Below are positions 49,255 through 62,400 of a stretch of 64,000 nucleotides of DNA, in pieces. Position numbers and translations under genes: made by a program. Below the pieces are notes generated by a model that searched no databases, was not told where the DNA came from, and saw only the letters and a program-made list of their open reading frames with translations. Source of the DNA: Sanderia malayensis (lineage: Eukaryota; Cnidaria; Scyphozoa; Semaeostomeae; Pelagiidae). The stretch is from NCBI GenBank assembly GCA_013076295.1, contig RQOL01000616.1:1054001-1118000 (forward strand), read 5' to 3'. The stretch's first letter is position 1; every line of letters starts with the position of its first letter.

Positions 49255-50687
49255 AGTTTCTTATCAAAAATGGGTATAAATTCATTGCAACTCTATTATT
49301 TCTCAGGCGAAAATCATTTGATAGTGATCATTGTTCTTACATTTTCTTGAGGTGATAAAAGATTACTCTACTTTAGAAAATGATTTGCCGACTGCAACAT
49401 CGAACCTTCGTAATCTGGTGTAACAAAGGTTACTACAATTGCTTAGATCACTCCACTCACCGACCTTTTTGGCATGCAAATATTTACAAATTGTTTGACA
49501 ACAGAAGATATTATAGTCATCTAGTTTCATACAGAATAATGCACAGCGCAATCTTATTTTTGTTTCTACTGAATTTAATTGTTTTTAATAATGCATTTCT
49601 TGTTTTTATGATCACCTGTCATTTTAAAAATAAAACTTGTGTTTTCTTTCTTATGAAAATTTTTATCCGTGGAAATCAAAGCATGAACTATCAACAAAGC
49701 CCGAAATATTTTTGGCATGTTTACTCAGCTTGAAAGCCCGAGTGAAATGTAGTTTTCTTTACTCTCATTTTTATATGAATGAGCCTGAATATATTCAATC
49801 GTTGTTCCTAAATTTTGAGGAAAACTTTAGGAAAACTTTGAGCGATTTTGAGCCTCTATATTCTTAGACATAACACTTTTTGTTTTTAAGCAAAGTCGGT
49901 GTGCTTAACTGACTGCCATATTTGAGTACAATTAATTGCTTGGCAATTGATTACATTTTTCTTTGTGTTTCCTTGAAATAAATAAATAAAATATGCAAAG
50001 TATAATATAAAATATAAAATATTCTATGAAATAAAATAAAACTAGGAAACAGTAAATACAGTGTCGTGCAGATGTTAGAGCATTTCACATTTTTTGTATG
50101 AAATTTTACTCGGCCCTTTAGCGCTTATAATGCTTCTTCATTAGGTAGGTGTTCTGGCTTTTCTTTGTTAAAACTTTCTTGGTTTGTTTTTTATTGATCT
50201 AATTTTATAAATATAAATAAAACTATTTTTAAAAATATTTCCAAATGAATGAAAAAGAACAGATCTAGAACAGAACTGTAGTTTATTTTTCTATTAAACT
50301 GCATGTTTCTAATGTTATTAAAAATTAAAAAATTTGATTTTTGATTTTGTGCTTAAAGTTACATATTCCTTCAATTAAATTCTATTGCTTATAAATTTAA
50401 AAATTTAAGTGATGTTCGTGTCAAGGTGTTTGGAAAGCTGAAAGGATTATTGACTCAAGAATAAAAAAGTTGCTATTATTGAAAATGAAATTAAATGAAA
50501 TAACGTTCCGTCTGATCAATTTCATATTTGTTTACCTTCTCGGCTTATATTCCAATCCAAGTGGGAATAAAGTGGGTGTGGGTTTACGCCACGTTGATTG
50601 GCACATCTTTTGTTTTTCTTGAGTTTGATTGGTTGTTACTTTTGCAAGAAGCGAATGCAGCGAAAAGAATCTTGTTCATGTCTTGTT
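49255..50687. other. AT-rich intergenic DNA, nothing recognised
   Basis: Very AT-rich with long A and T runs. The open frames present are short and show no family resemblance. Confidence 0.45.
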
Positions 50688-51167
50688 GTCTTACTCAAGG
50701 TTGCCAGATTCGGGATTTTATCCCGAGATCTCGGGAATATTCAGGGCTGTTGGGATTTTCCTCGGGATTTAATTTTGGGCAAAAAATCTCGGGAAAAATC
50801 TCGGGATTTCTAGAGAAGAGATTACAAACGTTTTCCTTTATCATTTCAACCACGAAAATACAGAATTCATAGTTTAAGAGCAGCACATTTGATTCACACC
50901 GTGCCAATCACCACCCAAAAGTAGGATTCATCGATAGGAATGGGACAAAAAGGGCCGCAAAGAAAAAAATGTGTGAAGAACATTGAAAGGAATTTCGTAG
51001 AAATTCGTTGCCAAGAGGTAAAAATCTCGTTCCGGTGGTGAATGACGTCATCGGAAAACAACAAAATATATCTCGGGATTTTTTTAGCAAATTTATTGCA
51101 TTCTGGGATTTTTCAGGGTTTGGTGTGGGATTTTTATAGAATTCAATCTGGCAGCCCTGGTCTTACT
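50688..51167. mobile_element. hAT-like MITE with 8-bp duplication
   Basis: Element 50696-51159 has imperfect inverted ends CAAGGTTGCCAGATT and AATCTGGCAGCCCTG. It is flanked by perfect GTCTTACT duplications at 50688-50695 and 51160-51167. CAGGG-TGCCA-type ends plus an 8-bp duplication indicate hAT. The interior repeats TCTCGGGATTT. Confidence 0.82.
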
Positions 51168-51592
51168 GGAGAGTTGGTTAATCCACTCGTTGCCTGATCT
51201 TACAAGAGGAAAGACTTTTCCGCGAGTCTCTCTTCGTAATACGGCGAATACTCCTATGTTATTTTTTATTAAACAGATTTGTTTTGATCCAGTACTGGAA
51301 CTTTCTTAGCAATTTGCAATTTCAGTACTAAAACTTTCTTAAGACTTTCATGGGGCAAAAACTGAATTTATTGGCTATCAGACCTTAACACACTTAAAAT
51401 TTCGCGAGAAAATGGACCAAAAAGAGAATAGATACAAAAGATTTCAGATATTGTACGTATGAAATCCGAAGAGAACCGAAAGCCATAAAGCTTGTTTGTT
51501 TTTCTTGGTAAAAGCAAAATATAAAATTTCTTAGGTTTACAAACTCCAGTTGCTACCTACTGAACTTTCTTAACTTTTTGACGAATCGAGTA

Positions 51593-51999
51593 TACACTCA
51601 TTTTGCTTTATAAGCAACTGCTTTATAAGCAAGGCAGCACTCGGCAAGGAAAAAAGTTAAGCAATTTTAGTACTGGATTGAATTCTGCTAAGCAATTTGA
51701 AAAATTGTATTTTCAGTACTTAACAGGAAATGTGAACTGACACCATCTTATTAACAGGAATAACCTGTGCAAGCGTTACCTGCCCTCAATACTTGTTGAC
51801 TTTCGATTTATCTTTAATTTATCGCGCCTTCTGACATGTATATGGCCCTATATTTACCTTTTTCTAATCTATTTTCAAAAAACACGAACAAAAAGTTAAG
51901 CAATTCCTAAGCAATTTTGAGTACTCAAATTCGCCTTCCAGCTAAGCAATTTTTAGTACTGAGCCTGAGTTGAAATTGCTTATAAAAAAAATGAGTGTA
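51593..51999. mobile_element. Tc1/mariner-like MITE (TA target)
   Basis: Ends TACACTCATTTTGCTTTATA and TATAAAAAAAATGAGTGTA form about 25-bp inverted repeats with TA at each tip. The interior has repeated AAGCAATTTTAGTACT motifs. Confidence 0.65.
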
Positions 52000-53015
52000 C
52001 TACTTCCTTATAAACCACTTTCTTATAAACAAAGTTTAAAGTGGGGAAAATTTTAGAATTTTGCACATTTCTGCAGCAAAAACCACATTTGACGGCTTTA
52101 TATAATTCACAAAAACAATGTTTTGAAAACTGTGCATTTGTAGGTGGTCTGATAATTGTTTACAGTAGTAAAAGCAAAGAATTTCCAATGACTAACAATT
52201 ACTTGTTAATATTTAATGTCATGGTTTGCGGGTAGTATTTCCACTGTTTACATTAATAGAATCATTATATCAAGAGACAACTTTCAAGCTGGAAGCGTCA
52301 TAACACTGGGTTGATATTTCAATTCTCTCCTGTTAATTTTAAAAGATTTGAAAATCTTAAATAGAAAAGCAATCAAGCGTGTGATTACGATGCATCGTTT
52401 TTATTTGTGCATATCGGCGTTTCTTTGTTACGCAGTTTTTTGGGATTTATGTCATGCCAGCGACATTTCTCTGAACAGGTAAGCCTATAAGGTTTTGGCT
52501 GCGCTTCGCAAATACAACTATTTATGTTGAATACACAATTATGATATATGCCTAATGGATTGGCCACACTTTGGTGAAGGTGCCTTCGTGTAAACACAAC
52601 CTGGGAAAGTCATATTTACATATTATATTCATAGAAATCACTTGCCAGAAGGCTGCATCGTTAGGTGTTATCAAGTTCTCAATCGTTTTGTTTTAGTTAA
52701 CGTATACTAATATTGAAAAAGTGTTTATCATTATTCATTTACGTTTCAACCCCAAAAACCAATATCAATTATTGTTTAACGGTTTTACCCACCAGTATTA
52801 GGCCTAAAGCCTTGGTCAAACGAATCCAACATTTTTCGCAACATTTTCCCCAAAACATTTGAAAGTTCATTGATGTTTTTGAGGGGGTGGCCAAACGATT
52901 ACAACATTTTCTTGCAACATTTCACCAAACATTTCTGGCTTTGAATACCTGCGCAGACTGCTGCGCAGCGACAAAGCTGAACCAAGCCGAACCTTGGCAA
53001 CAGCAACAAATCAAA

Positions 53016-54702
53016 ATGGCTGACTCTGACATCAAGAGAAAAGCAGTTGCGGCTATTATACTTGCTACAGTTATTGACATTGACGAACCTAAGAAAAAAA
53101 GAGCGTGGAAAAGAGGAAAAACTAGACAGTGGTTGAAGAGAAGGGAAGAACGTGGATATTGTAGCAACATTGTCCGTGAGCTGCAAATGGAGGACTGTGC
53201 AAGTTACAAGGAAATGATGAGAATGGAACATGCACAGTTTCTAGAAATATTAAATATGATAGAAAAGCATATAACTCCACAACAAAAACTTGGTGGTAAT
53301 AAAGTAATAAGTCCTATGTCAAGACTGACATTAGCACTGAGATTTCTTGCAACTGGTGAAACATATAGATCCTTGGCCTATCAATTTCGAATCTCGAGGG
53401 CTATATATATATAATTGCAGTTTCGCATTTACGGCATGAAAGTGTTCATGTGGTTTCTGCTTCTGCTGCTTTACAGACTACTTCTGAGATCTTTCTCCAA
53501 ACATCGCGATCTTGTGCTTTTGATCTAATATGTTCAAAGTCTTCCTTTGTCTTCAAGCTTTGTATTTCAAAATCTCTATTCATTGATCTTGATCTTGTGA
53601 TGTCTTTGTTCAATGTTGTTACGATGCTTTCTCGAGGTCTACCTCTGAATCCTTTTTCTGATCGTTCAAAATAGAATTTCATTGCCTGTATTGCTGGCGT
53701 CTCATCTGATAATCGTAATATATGACCAAGCAACCGCCATCTGCCTTTCAAGATATCTGTTGAAATTGGTCGTTCTTCGCATCTCTTGTACAGATTTTGA
53801 TTTGAAATCTTGCAATCTCATATATTGTGAACGACGTTTGCCTTGCTATCATTAAGGAAATGGTTCCAATATACCTAAAGACACCTCAAAGTCCTGAAGA
53901 ATGGAGAGCCATAGCAAAAGAGTTTGAGAAGAAGTGGCAGTTTCCAAACTGCATTGGTGCAATAGACGGGAAACATATAGTTATGCAACCACCACCAGGA
54001 GCAGGCTCACAGTATTTTAATTATAAGCACACTCACTCTATAGTTCTCCTTGCTGTCGCTGGCCCAAATTATGAATGCCTGTATGCAGATGTGGGAACTA
54101 ATGGTAGAGTGTCAGATGGAGGAGTGTGGGGCAAATGTAGCCTTGCACAAAGGTTAGAGAATGACCAAAAGTACCTGCCAGAGCCAGAATGTCTGCCATC
54201 TTCTGAAGGAAAATGCACCTTTGTTATTGTTGGCGATGAGGCATTTCCTTTAAAGCCCTACCTCATGAAGCCGTTTCCCCAAGCAGGGCTTGATGATGAA
54301 AGAAGAATATACAACTACCGCCACAGTCGTGCTCGAAGAATTTCTGAAAACTTGTTTGGAATTATTGCAAACCGCTGGCGTGTTTTTTCCTCCATCATTT
54401 TGCTGTCTCCTGAGACCATTGAAAGATTGACAATGGCAACTTTAGCAATTCATAATTTTTTGAGGCAAAGCAAGTCAAAGACTGCATACTGTCCTGCTGG
54501 CTTTGCTGACACTAACAACCACAGGACTGGGGAGATCATTCCAGGTCAATGGCGAAAAACTACATCAACAGAATCGCTTTTTAATTTGCAAGTTGCTTCC
54601 ACTGGACACAATCCCAGCAAAAGTGCAAAGGAAATTAGAGAATTATTGAAGGATTACTTTTGCAATGAAGGAACTGTCACTTGGCAATGGCTTCAATGCT
54701 GA
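53016..54702 (+). pseudogene. Harbinger (HARBI1-type) transposase, interrupted
   Basis: The N-terminal part (ATG at 53016, to about 53406) and the C-terminal part (about 53821-54702) flank a foreign insertion. The remaining DDE_Tnp_4 nuclease keeps its catalytic residues: D in IGAIDGKHI, D in VGDEAFPL, E in RRISENLFGI, plus the conserved ADVGTNGRVSDGGVW block. The transposase would nick DNA at TWA targets with the help of the partner DNA-binding protein. Apart from the insertion no stop codons occur, so the disruption is probably recent. The C-terminal open frame alone is about 290 residues. Confidence 0.88.
53407..53820 (-). mobile_element. 5'-truncated non-LTR retrotransposon inside the transposase gene
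   Basis: The minus-strand frame 53446-53751 encodes the C-terminal end of a reverse transcriptase polyprotein (RWRLLGHILRLSDETPAIQA, later FRGRP), typical of RTE/CR1/L2-like elements. TATAT at both junctions may be the target duplication. Only the 3' end of the element is present. Confidence 0.75.
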
Positions 54703-54940
54703 ATAACAAACTTTAGAGAATCTTCCATAATTCTTGAATTTCAAAGAAGAGAATTTCAAATTTAAATCAATAAACTTTCCTGAAATATCTAATGCATAAA
54801 AAACCTTAAACACTCATACTTTCAAGAAACTATATTGTTATTACATTAGTGTCGAAAAAGTAGTTCAAATGTAGAATATAAAAAAGGTTATATTTATGAT
54901 ACAAATTGTTAGTTTTTTAACCAAGAAAATGGTATAACAG

Positions 54941-56056
54941 TTATGGTTGCTGCATCATGTTTGTAAAAACCCCTTGGTTGTTTTGCATCATATATCCATT
55001 ATTATACCCATTATAGCCTGCTTGTAAGTTTTCATTATTGAAATAATCGTTCATCTCCAGATCAAAAAGAACATCAGTGATTCTTTTTTCAGCAAGTATT
55101 CTTGTTCTTTTGTCAAAGAGTTCAAGTCTTTGGGCAATATATGAAGCAAAATGGCATTCACTTTTCTCTTTGGGCTTGGAAGTTGGCTCTTTTAAAATAT
55201 TGATGCAGCTTGTTAGGAGTTCTTGTTTTTTATCTTCTGCTGTTGACATCTGCTGGCGTTTACTCACTTTTGGTGTCAACTGTGACAATGAGCTTGATGA
55301 TGAGGGAGAATCTTCTACATTGTTTATTTCAAGTTGTGATTCTTCACTACCATCATCCAATGTCACAGTTAAGGAGTCTACACTATTTCTTGGGGTTATG
55401 ACTGGCTTTAGAAATTGCAGTCTATCCCAGTATGCCCAAGTTGACTTATACATATCATCTGCACTTTGACCAGACCTAACTTTTGAGACTTTTGCCATCT
55501 CCCTCCCAAGTTGTGCCCTCAAAGAAGTGAGCTTTGTTTTTATCTCATTTGGAGGTACACCAATTACACTTTCTATTTCTTCCAATGCCTTTGCTCTCTT
55601 CTGCTTATTGTGATAGTCTTTATCATTCACAGCCCAAAGGCAAGATCTTTCTTCAACCATATCTATTAAGGTCGAAGTGTTTTCGCTTGTCCATCTTTTG
55701 CTTGCAGCTGATTTTTCTTTCTTCTTAGTCGCCCTTTTCTGTTTTTTTCCGGAGGTGTTTGCAGGTTCTTGGTTCTTCTTCTCCTTTTTACGGTTAGTAA
55801 TTTTTGCAGGCTTGCGTTTTGAAGAATTGCGATGTAGTTTTTTCAGAACTGCTTGCATGGCAAGAAAGGCAGTATCACTGACACTGTCCTCATCGCCCAA
55901 GCTATCCTCGTCTTGTCCATGGTCAGTGACATTGTTTGGGCCTAAATCGATAGCATCATCGCTGCCACTTCCAGACCTACTTTCTTCAGATTCTTCTGCT
56001 GATTCCACTTCTTCTGTCTGGTATACTGCGATTGGGTTTTTGTTTAAGTTCTCCAT
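54941..56056 (-). CDS. Harbinger-associated MADF/Myb-like DNA-binding protein
   Basis: 371 residues, uninterrupted, convergent with the transposase inside the same terminal repeats. The acidic, serine-rich N-terminus is followed by a lysine-rich linker. A MADF-like domain at about residues 120-215 starts KRWTSENTSTLIDMVEERSC and includes TKLTSLRAQLGREM. The C-terminal region is Q/N/Y-rich. In PIF/Harbinger elements this second protein takes the transposase to the nucleus and binds the element ends; that function is from the family. Confidence 0.82.
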   Translation of the reverse strand: MENLNKNPIAVYQTEEVESAEESEESRSGSGSDDAIDLGPNNVTDHGQDEDSLGDEDSVSDTAFLAMQAVLKKLHRNSSKRKPAKITNRKKEKKNQEPANTSGKKQKRATKKKEKSAASKRWTSENTSTLIDMVEERSCLWAVNDKDYHNKQKRAKALEEIESVIGVPPNEIKTKLTSLRAQLGREMAKVSKVRSGQSADDMYKSTWAYWDRLQFLKPVITPRNSVDSLTVTLDDGSEESQLEINNVEDSPSSSSSLSQLTPKVSKRQQMSTAEDKKQELLTSCINILKEPTSKPKEKSECHFASYIAQRLELFDKRTRILAEKRITDVLFDLEMNDYFNNENLQAGYNGYNNGYMMQNNQGVFTNMMQQP

Positions 56057-56401
56057 TTTTTTTAATTAAAAATTATTCACGAAGTCGAAGGTCAGAGTAA
56101 AGTCCACTGGTCAAGTCGATGAACGATGAGGAAAATGGCGCGCAAGTGTTGTAAAAGCCTGCGTGCGCATGTCCACAAATGAAATGTTCGTTGAAATGTT
56201 GGATGAAGCGGTCAAACGAGTGCAACATTCAATATAACATTTAAAAACAAAATTTGTTTTTGATCGCGATCAAAAACCATCCAACATTAATTTTCAAATG
56301 TTGCATGTCCCAACATGGGTGGTCAAACGAGTCCAACATTTTATCAAACATTTGTTTTAGCATGTTGGGTGAAATGTTGCATCCGTTTGACCAGGGCTTA
56401 A

Positions 56402-59400
56402 TGCACACTATACAGGCATAGTATGACTTATTTGCCCTTGGGAGATTAAACTTTTTCTGGCATTGTCTACATATTCGTTTTTGGCATTTTCGCCTGCACC
56501 CGAATTTCTAGAGGCCATCAAAGAAACCGCCAACTTGAAACATTGGAAGTCTGAAGGTGCTTTACGTGATCACACCCATCTTTTTATAAGAAATCAGTAC
56601 TCAAAAATCAGAAAAGGTTAAGAAACTTCAATACTCAACGCAAAAAACTGATGAAACTGATTTAATTTTGAAAATTTACAGAATTCATATTTTTTCATTG
56701 ATAAATTTGGTTGCGTCGCGTAAAACTTCAAAACTTTGCGTTAATGTTTTCTTCACGCGATTATCTTGTTATCATTTTGTTTATAGTTTTCTATGTGATA
56801 TTTTTGAGAAAGAGAAAATGATTAAGAAATCTCAAGTTTTGAGAAATTTTCTGATGTTTTTAGAAGCCGCCGGAGTACAAACTGCCGAGGTTGGTTTCTT
56901 AAAAACAATTAATGTAATAATGATCATTACTATTGTTTCGTGACTTTTTTGTTGCTTATCAATGTCCACCTTTCACCTCTGTAAAAACCTCTCTCAACCC
57001 AAACGTTTTGTTCTGCAAGAAGTTCAACAGTTTGCAATGATATTGCTGTTTTTTAAAGCAGATAGAAAACGAAGGCATGAACGATTGTTTTGGCATGCTA
57101 ATTTGAATCAAAGGATTTCTAATATTTGTTTGGTGTCGTAGACAGCAGACAGCAGCTTTGTTATCATTAAGATAATTTTTTGGTTGTTTTATTGCAAAAT
57201 CAGGACAAGATATTCTAATCTTATAATTAATTCATTGGATTCGTGTTTACTGGGCTGTTTATCTTATCTTATATATCATAAAAAACAAGCATTTGTCTTG
57301 TAATCATTATTGTAATGCTTTTTTATTATGGCGTTTATTTGTTTTTCTTCATGTGCAGTTTTCGTTTATTTTATTTTATTTATAGCTCTGAGTTTTGCCT
57401 CTGGGTTATGAGGACTGATTTTATAACGGCGAAAAACGGGCAACCAGGTTATTGTTGTATACTTAAATTAATTAGTAGTGCACTATATGTATAGTTAATA
57501 CTCGTCAATAGTTGTGGTAAACTGGTAAATTCTAAGTTTATAAACAAACTTCCCTTGATCTGATTCAATGTCCCATTTTTCTCATTGCAATCTACGTTAA
57601 ATTTTGATGTGCATTTTTTTTTAATTTTACTGAATTTTCTTCATAATTTTGCAAAGAAAACACCAGAGCATGTATTGTATAAACTCATAATTGTTTATTT
57701 CGACTTTACTTGATGAACTTCTTCACTTTGCAAAGAATTATCACTAGAATAATGACACAATGGTGAATTTCGTTTAACTTCGTCTTTGAAATGTTAAAGA
57801 GTTTTGCTAAAAATGTGAGTTGAAGCCAGTGATTTAGGCCATCATCCTGCAGAAGATATAAAGCGTTAAGAATTATATGCGAATTGTTTGTTCAATTGAA
57901 CTACTGAGTCACCAATGAAATTATTTCTTTATACGTTTACTGGTGGTTGTTTCTAATATTGTTTATATGCCATTCTTAGAGTTTAACATAATAATTTATA
58001 TACGGTGGCGTATTGATTAGTAATAATGCAATATTGTCTTAATGCATGATTCGAGAGAACAAAACAAAATTTCACTGCATTTGTTCTAAGGGCAATTTCA
58101 TGTCTGTTCCTTACTTTACCCAAGTTATAGTTACTAATCCCTTTCTTTTCACTAACTTTTGCTTTATAGTAATTTCAAACGCCTTTTTATGGAGAACTTT
58201 TTAAAGCGTCATATTGCATAAAATGAACGTTTTTGCAAAACTTTTAAAGTAAAATCTTGATTTTTCTCAGTGTCTGCATTTAATTTTTCCCCAGAATCAT
58301 TGTCTGAGAACCAAATATTTCTTAACTTTTAGAATATTTCTGATGTCAAATATGTATTTCCATAATGTACTGTGTTACCATTTGTGGTCGGTGGTTTTTT
58401 GTGGCGAATTATACTTTGGTTCAAACTTATATTTATGCGTCGTTGATTCAAATTCAACGTGCATATGACGTTGAAAGTTCCCTCCCCTGCAGTGGCGTAA
58501 AGGAGCAATATGGGGACCCTAATCAAAGTAGCGGTTTGGGGTCCCTATTTTTTACAAGTCAAGTTTACAGACCGTGATTGCCCTTAACTGCATGAATTTT
58601 TTACAGCATTATACAATTTTTAATTGCCTTTAATTTTTGCGCAGTTCTAATTTAAAAATTTCGCAGGTCGCGAAACCTGCTGTCGTGACATTGACTACGA
58701 AAGTTGATAACTTGCGACAAAGCAATACATGCCGTGGTTTGCAAAATATTTCACGTCAAAACAATGTATGCCTTATCTCCTGATATCAGAAGAATATAAG
58801 CATTTAAATAAGAATTGAGAAGGAAGAGAAGACATGTTTTGAAAAGTATTTCTTCAATAACCACGAGATGTCCAGAACAATTTCATGATTCAATACAAAA
58901 TTGTAGCAATGCCTCATTGCACGCTCTACATGCGACGTTCTTGCTGAATTTCATTCAAATTTTGAAAACAAGATCTGTGGCTTGCAAATAGCCACGATTC
59001 AAATCTTTTTACCCGATTTAGCCCACATTAGACTATAACATGTCTCGTTGCTTGGCAATAGCATTGTAATTGTGGTATTACGTCAAGCTTTTGAACAGGT
59101 ATGGGGACTTATTACCCGACCATAAAACTGTGGGTGGAGGGTAATGCATACTTGCCCATAACGACCAAATAGATGTATTCAACAGTAAGGGCCAACTTTC
59201 CTCCCACCCTGTATTTTAACTTATCATACATAAGAGGCGATGTCTGCAATGACATACAGCGCTCAGCACAAAGTACAGACCGTTATCAGTAGAAATACAG
59301 AAAGGGACAAGATTTTCTGTGACTTTGAGCACGAAATTCATGGTAAAAAAGAATCTGTCTTTTTTCTTGTGCTTCTATTACATTCTAAATTTATATATTT

Positions 59401-59411
59401 TTAACTCTTAG
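56402..59411. other. AT-rich DNA upstream of the alpha2/delta exons
   Basis: No coding exon could be proved. A frame at about 59239-59341 (AMSAMTYSAQHKVQTVISRN) ends at a GTAAAA donor but is out of phase with the next exon at 59412, so it is not included. A repeat-like GGCGTAAAGGAGCAATATGGGG block lies at 58493-58560 and has relatives near 9950 and 38810. Missing 5' exons of the calcium-channel subunit may lie here or further upstream. Confidence 0.4.
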
Positions 59412-62400
59412 TACATTGAAGCTGGCTGATTACATTGCTAATCGACTCGCTGACATTGCAGAAGAAGCAACATCGCAGAACGCCATACAAACGGTACGTT
59501 TATTATTACATGATTCTTGAACTGCTCTAAATAGTTTGTAATAAAGTTATATCGAACACTTAACAGGTTCTGTTGTTGCATTGAAATTCTACTGCTTTTG
59601 CGATATCATTTTGGAACTTTGTCTTTGGAAGATTGGAACTGTGGAAATTGATTTTCGAGTCGTGGACCTTGGTTGTGATGTTTTAGAAATTTGAAAGTCG
59701 AATTTAAAAGCGACTTTTCTTTGCTTGAAATCCACAATTTTTGCTCAATCATTTCAAAATGACGTCATAAAATTGATGACGTCATTAAACAATGTCGAAA
59801 ACTCAACCAAATTAAAAAACAAATATATCATTTGGAAAATCTTATCATGTACTGTCAATTTGTGCCATTTTGAACCATGTTGCATTTATGTTTCGCAAGA
59901 TATGGCCGAATTTCCTACAATCTTTCACAAATTATATTGAAACTCGCAGAAATAGAAGATTCCAGCACGTTTTTCTGCACAAGTTTGATGCAAAGTTATT
60001 ACCCAGCTCTCCCTTGCCCTGACAATGCATTGCGGTGATTATTGAATGAAAACTTCATCATTTCATCAAGGAATTGCCTTGCAAATGCAATTCCTAGCAA
60101 GAACTCTTTTATGAGATCTTTACTAATCTTTTCCATCAGGCCTTCAACGATTTGGTGACGAATCAGACAATGGCAATTCAGAATATTGACGGCTTAGCTG
60201 TAGTAAAGGATTTTTCATCAGTTCTAGCAGCTCTTTTGCATTCAAAGAACGACGCATTACTCGTGAGTATTGTAAATAAGCAATTCGTGTCGCATTCTTT
60301 GGACAAACTTCTTTTGAAAATGCAATCTAATAAAATACACCATCTTATCTCGTCACACTATTGTGCCCAAGCTAAGCCACAGACGTTTGCTATTAAAGTG
60401 AATTTCTATGACTCTTCTATGAAACCAATGAATTTTGCTCAGAAATGGAGTTTTTTCTCTCTCGCTTATTGTAACACTTTCTGCCTCTTAATTTACTTTA
60501 CAGCTACTTTCTTAAGTTTGTTTTGAAAATACAGCCCCGGGGTGATTATCCTGTTAATACCATCTTTAAAAAAGGTATCAATATTTTAATATTACATATC
60601 AATGTCAATACCCAGTGTTTGAAAAAAGTATTAATATTTAAAATGTATAGCGAGGACTTTATGCAAAAGTGTTTTTATATGCAAAGGTAGAAAAGTAATA
60701 GTAACTGATAGTAACTCTCTAGTTGACATGTTCGAAATTGGATCTTTTTCAAGGGATGGACATCTAAATGTTAATCCTTAAGATGATGTATCTTTAAATC
60801 TTTGTAATATTAATAATAATAATAATTTTTCTGCTAGTCCATCGTAGAACAGAGGGCTGCCATTTCATGCTAATATTCCTATCTATGTATTCTGTCATGG
60901 AGAAGCCCCTTGGGTGGACGACTATCCTTTGACGAAATTAGCGAATCGTATGGACATAAAGTCTTTAATATTATTTGTTTTGTCATGCTGGAGCTCGTAA
61001 CTAGCTTCGCACACTATTATCCCATGCATAAAACAATTGATACTTTAGTCATTTAAAGCTAAAGCAAGCGATTTTTATTTTTCAGGGAATTAAATATGCG
61101 GCCGAAAAATTCGACAAGGTTCCCGATGATCCGAACATCAAATATGTAAGAAATCTATTATTTCTCTGCTTGCCAATCAGTAAATGAATAATAATCAAAT
61201 TTGAATATTTCATAGACCGACATGTTTGACAAGACAAGACTTGTTTTTCTTTCAGTTCGATTTTTTTGATGCTAAGAACAAGAATTATTCGGGAAAGGCA
61301 AATTTGAAAAAAGATCCAACATTTATCTCCAGTACACCTGTTGATAATAAGGCCGCGCTTCACCACATCCCCACAAACGTATTCAAATTGAGTAAGCTCT
61401 TGAAGTTTTCATGCAGTATGCCCTCTCTATTTATAGCCAAACCTGTAGAAAAATAAATATTTAATTAAGCGCCCGAGAATGTTATCTAATGCGCTTATTA
61501 AACTCTTTAACTTTTAAAACGCAGAATAACCAAGAAACAGCACTGTTATTATCTGTCACGCAACATCATGTTTTGTGACAGATGCTGCGTTGTTATCTAC
61601 GTGAAAACTAGAAGCTTAAAAAGGTATATTGCATTTATTTCTACCAGGGCCAGATGTTCTTAATTACATCAATAAATCGCAGCAGTTGGATCCCGTGTAC
61701 GAAAAACAAAAAGCAGAGCAACCCACACTTCTTTGGCAATACGTTGGGTCACCAACAGGTGTATTTAGCATGTACCCAGGTACGAAAACCATTAACAGAT
61801 CATCTGCTGATCATTCTCATCATTTCATTGCATCATCATTGATCTTTTACCCCCAAATGAGGGTCGTATAGGGAGGGTTCATATTCCCCTGTTTTCCTAG
61901 AAATATTGGGAATTCCCCTTATTTTTATGTGAAAATTCTGTTCTCCTTGGATCCATTTTGTTGTCATTGTCTTCCTGTTTTCTGTTTAGTTTTTCTCATG
62001 TTCTTTTTTAATTGGTGCATGTTCCCTTGTTCCCTGCAACTCCTACTTGACCCTCTCCGATATAAATTATAATTTCTTTGCAATTTGGTAGTAATGGGTC
62101 ATTAGAGTAAATCTCATTTCAGGCTTTTTTTGGGCTGATACAGATGAAACAGATAGATACGATTGCAGAAGGCGTGGCTGGTATGCATGCTTTGATTTTA
62201 GACATGATATTTTATGCACAAGAAGATTTTCCAGAACTGTACTTTTCATTCCATTTTATTACTCGGTCTTTAATGAGGATGAAATGCTCAAAAGTTGTAT
62301 TATTTTGCAGGTATATGCTTGGAGCAAGCAGCTCAAAAGATGCCGTCATACTGATAGACACGTAAGTTCAAAGTCGGTTTTTATTTTAGTGTTCATGTCA

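Larger units (their letters stand above)
52805..56401. mobile_element. PIF/Harbinger DNA transposon
   Basis: Element 52808-56398 has inverted ends AGCCTTGGTCAAACGAATCC and the complement of AGCCCTGGTCAAACGGATGC, flanked by TAA target duplications (52805-52807 and 56399-56401). It carries the two convergent genes usual for the superfamily, a DDE transposase and a Myb/MADF DNA-binding protein. CCAACATTT motifs recur near both ends. Confidence 0.9.

Noticed and set aside
59239..59341. Extra 5' exon of the alpha2/delta gene
   Set aside because: The frame is open and ends at a possible donor, but its phase (1) does not match the phase (2) needed by the exon at 59412, and it shows no family motif.
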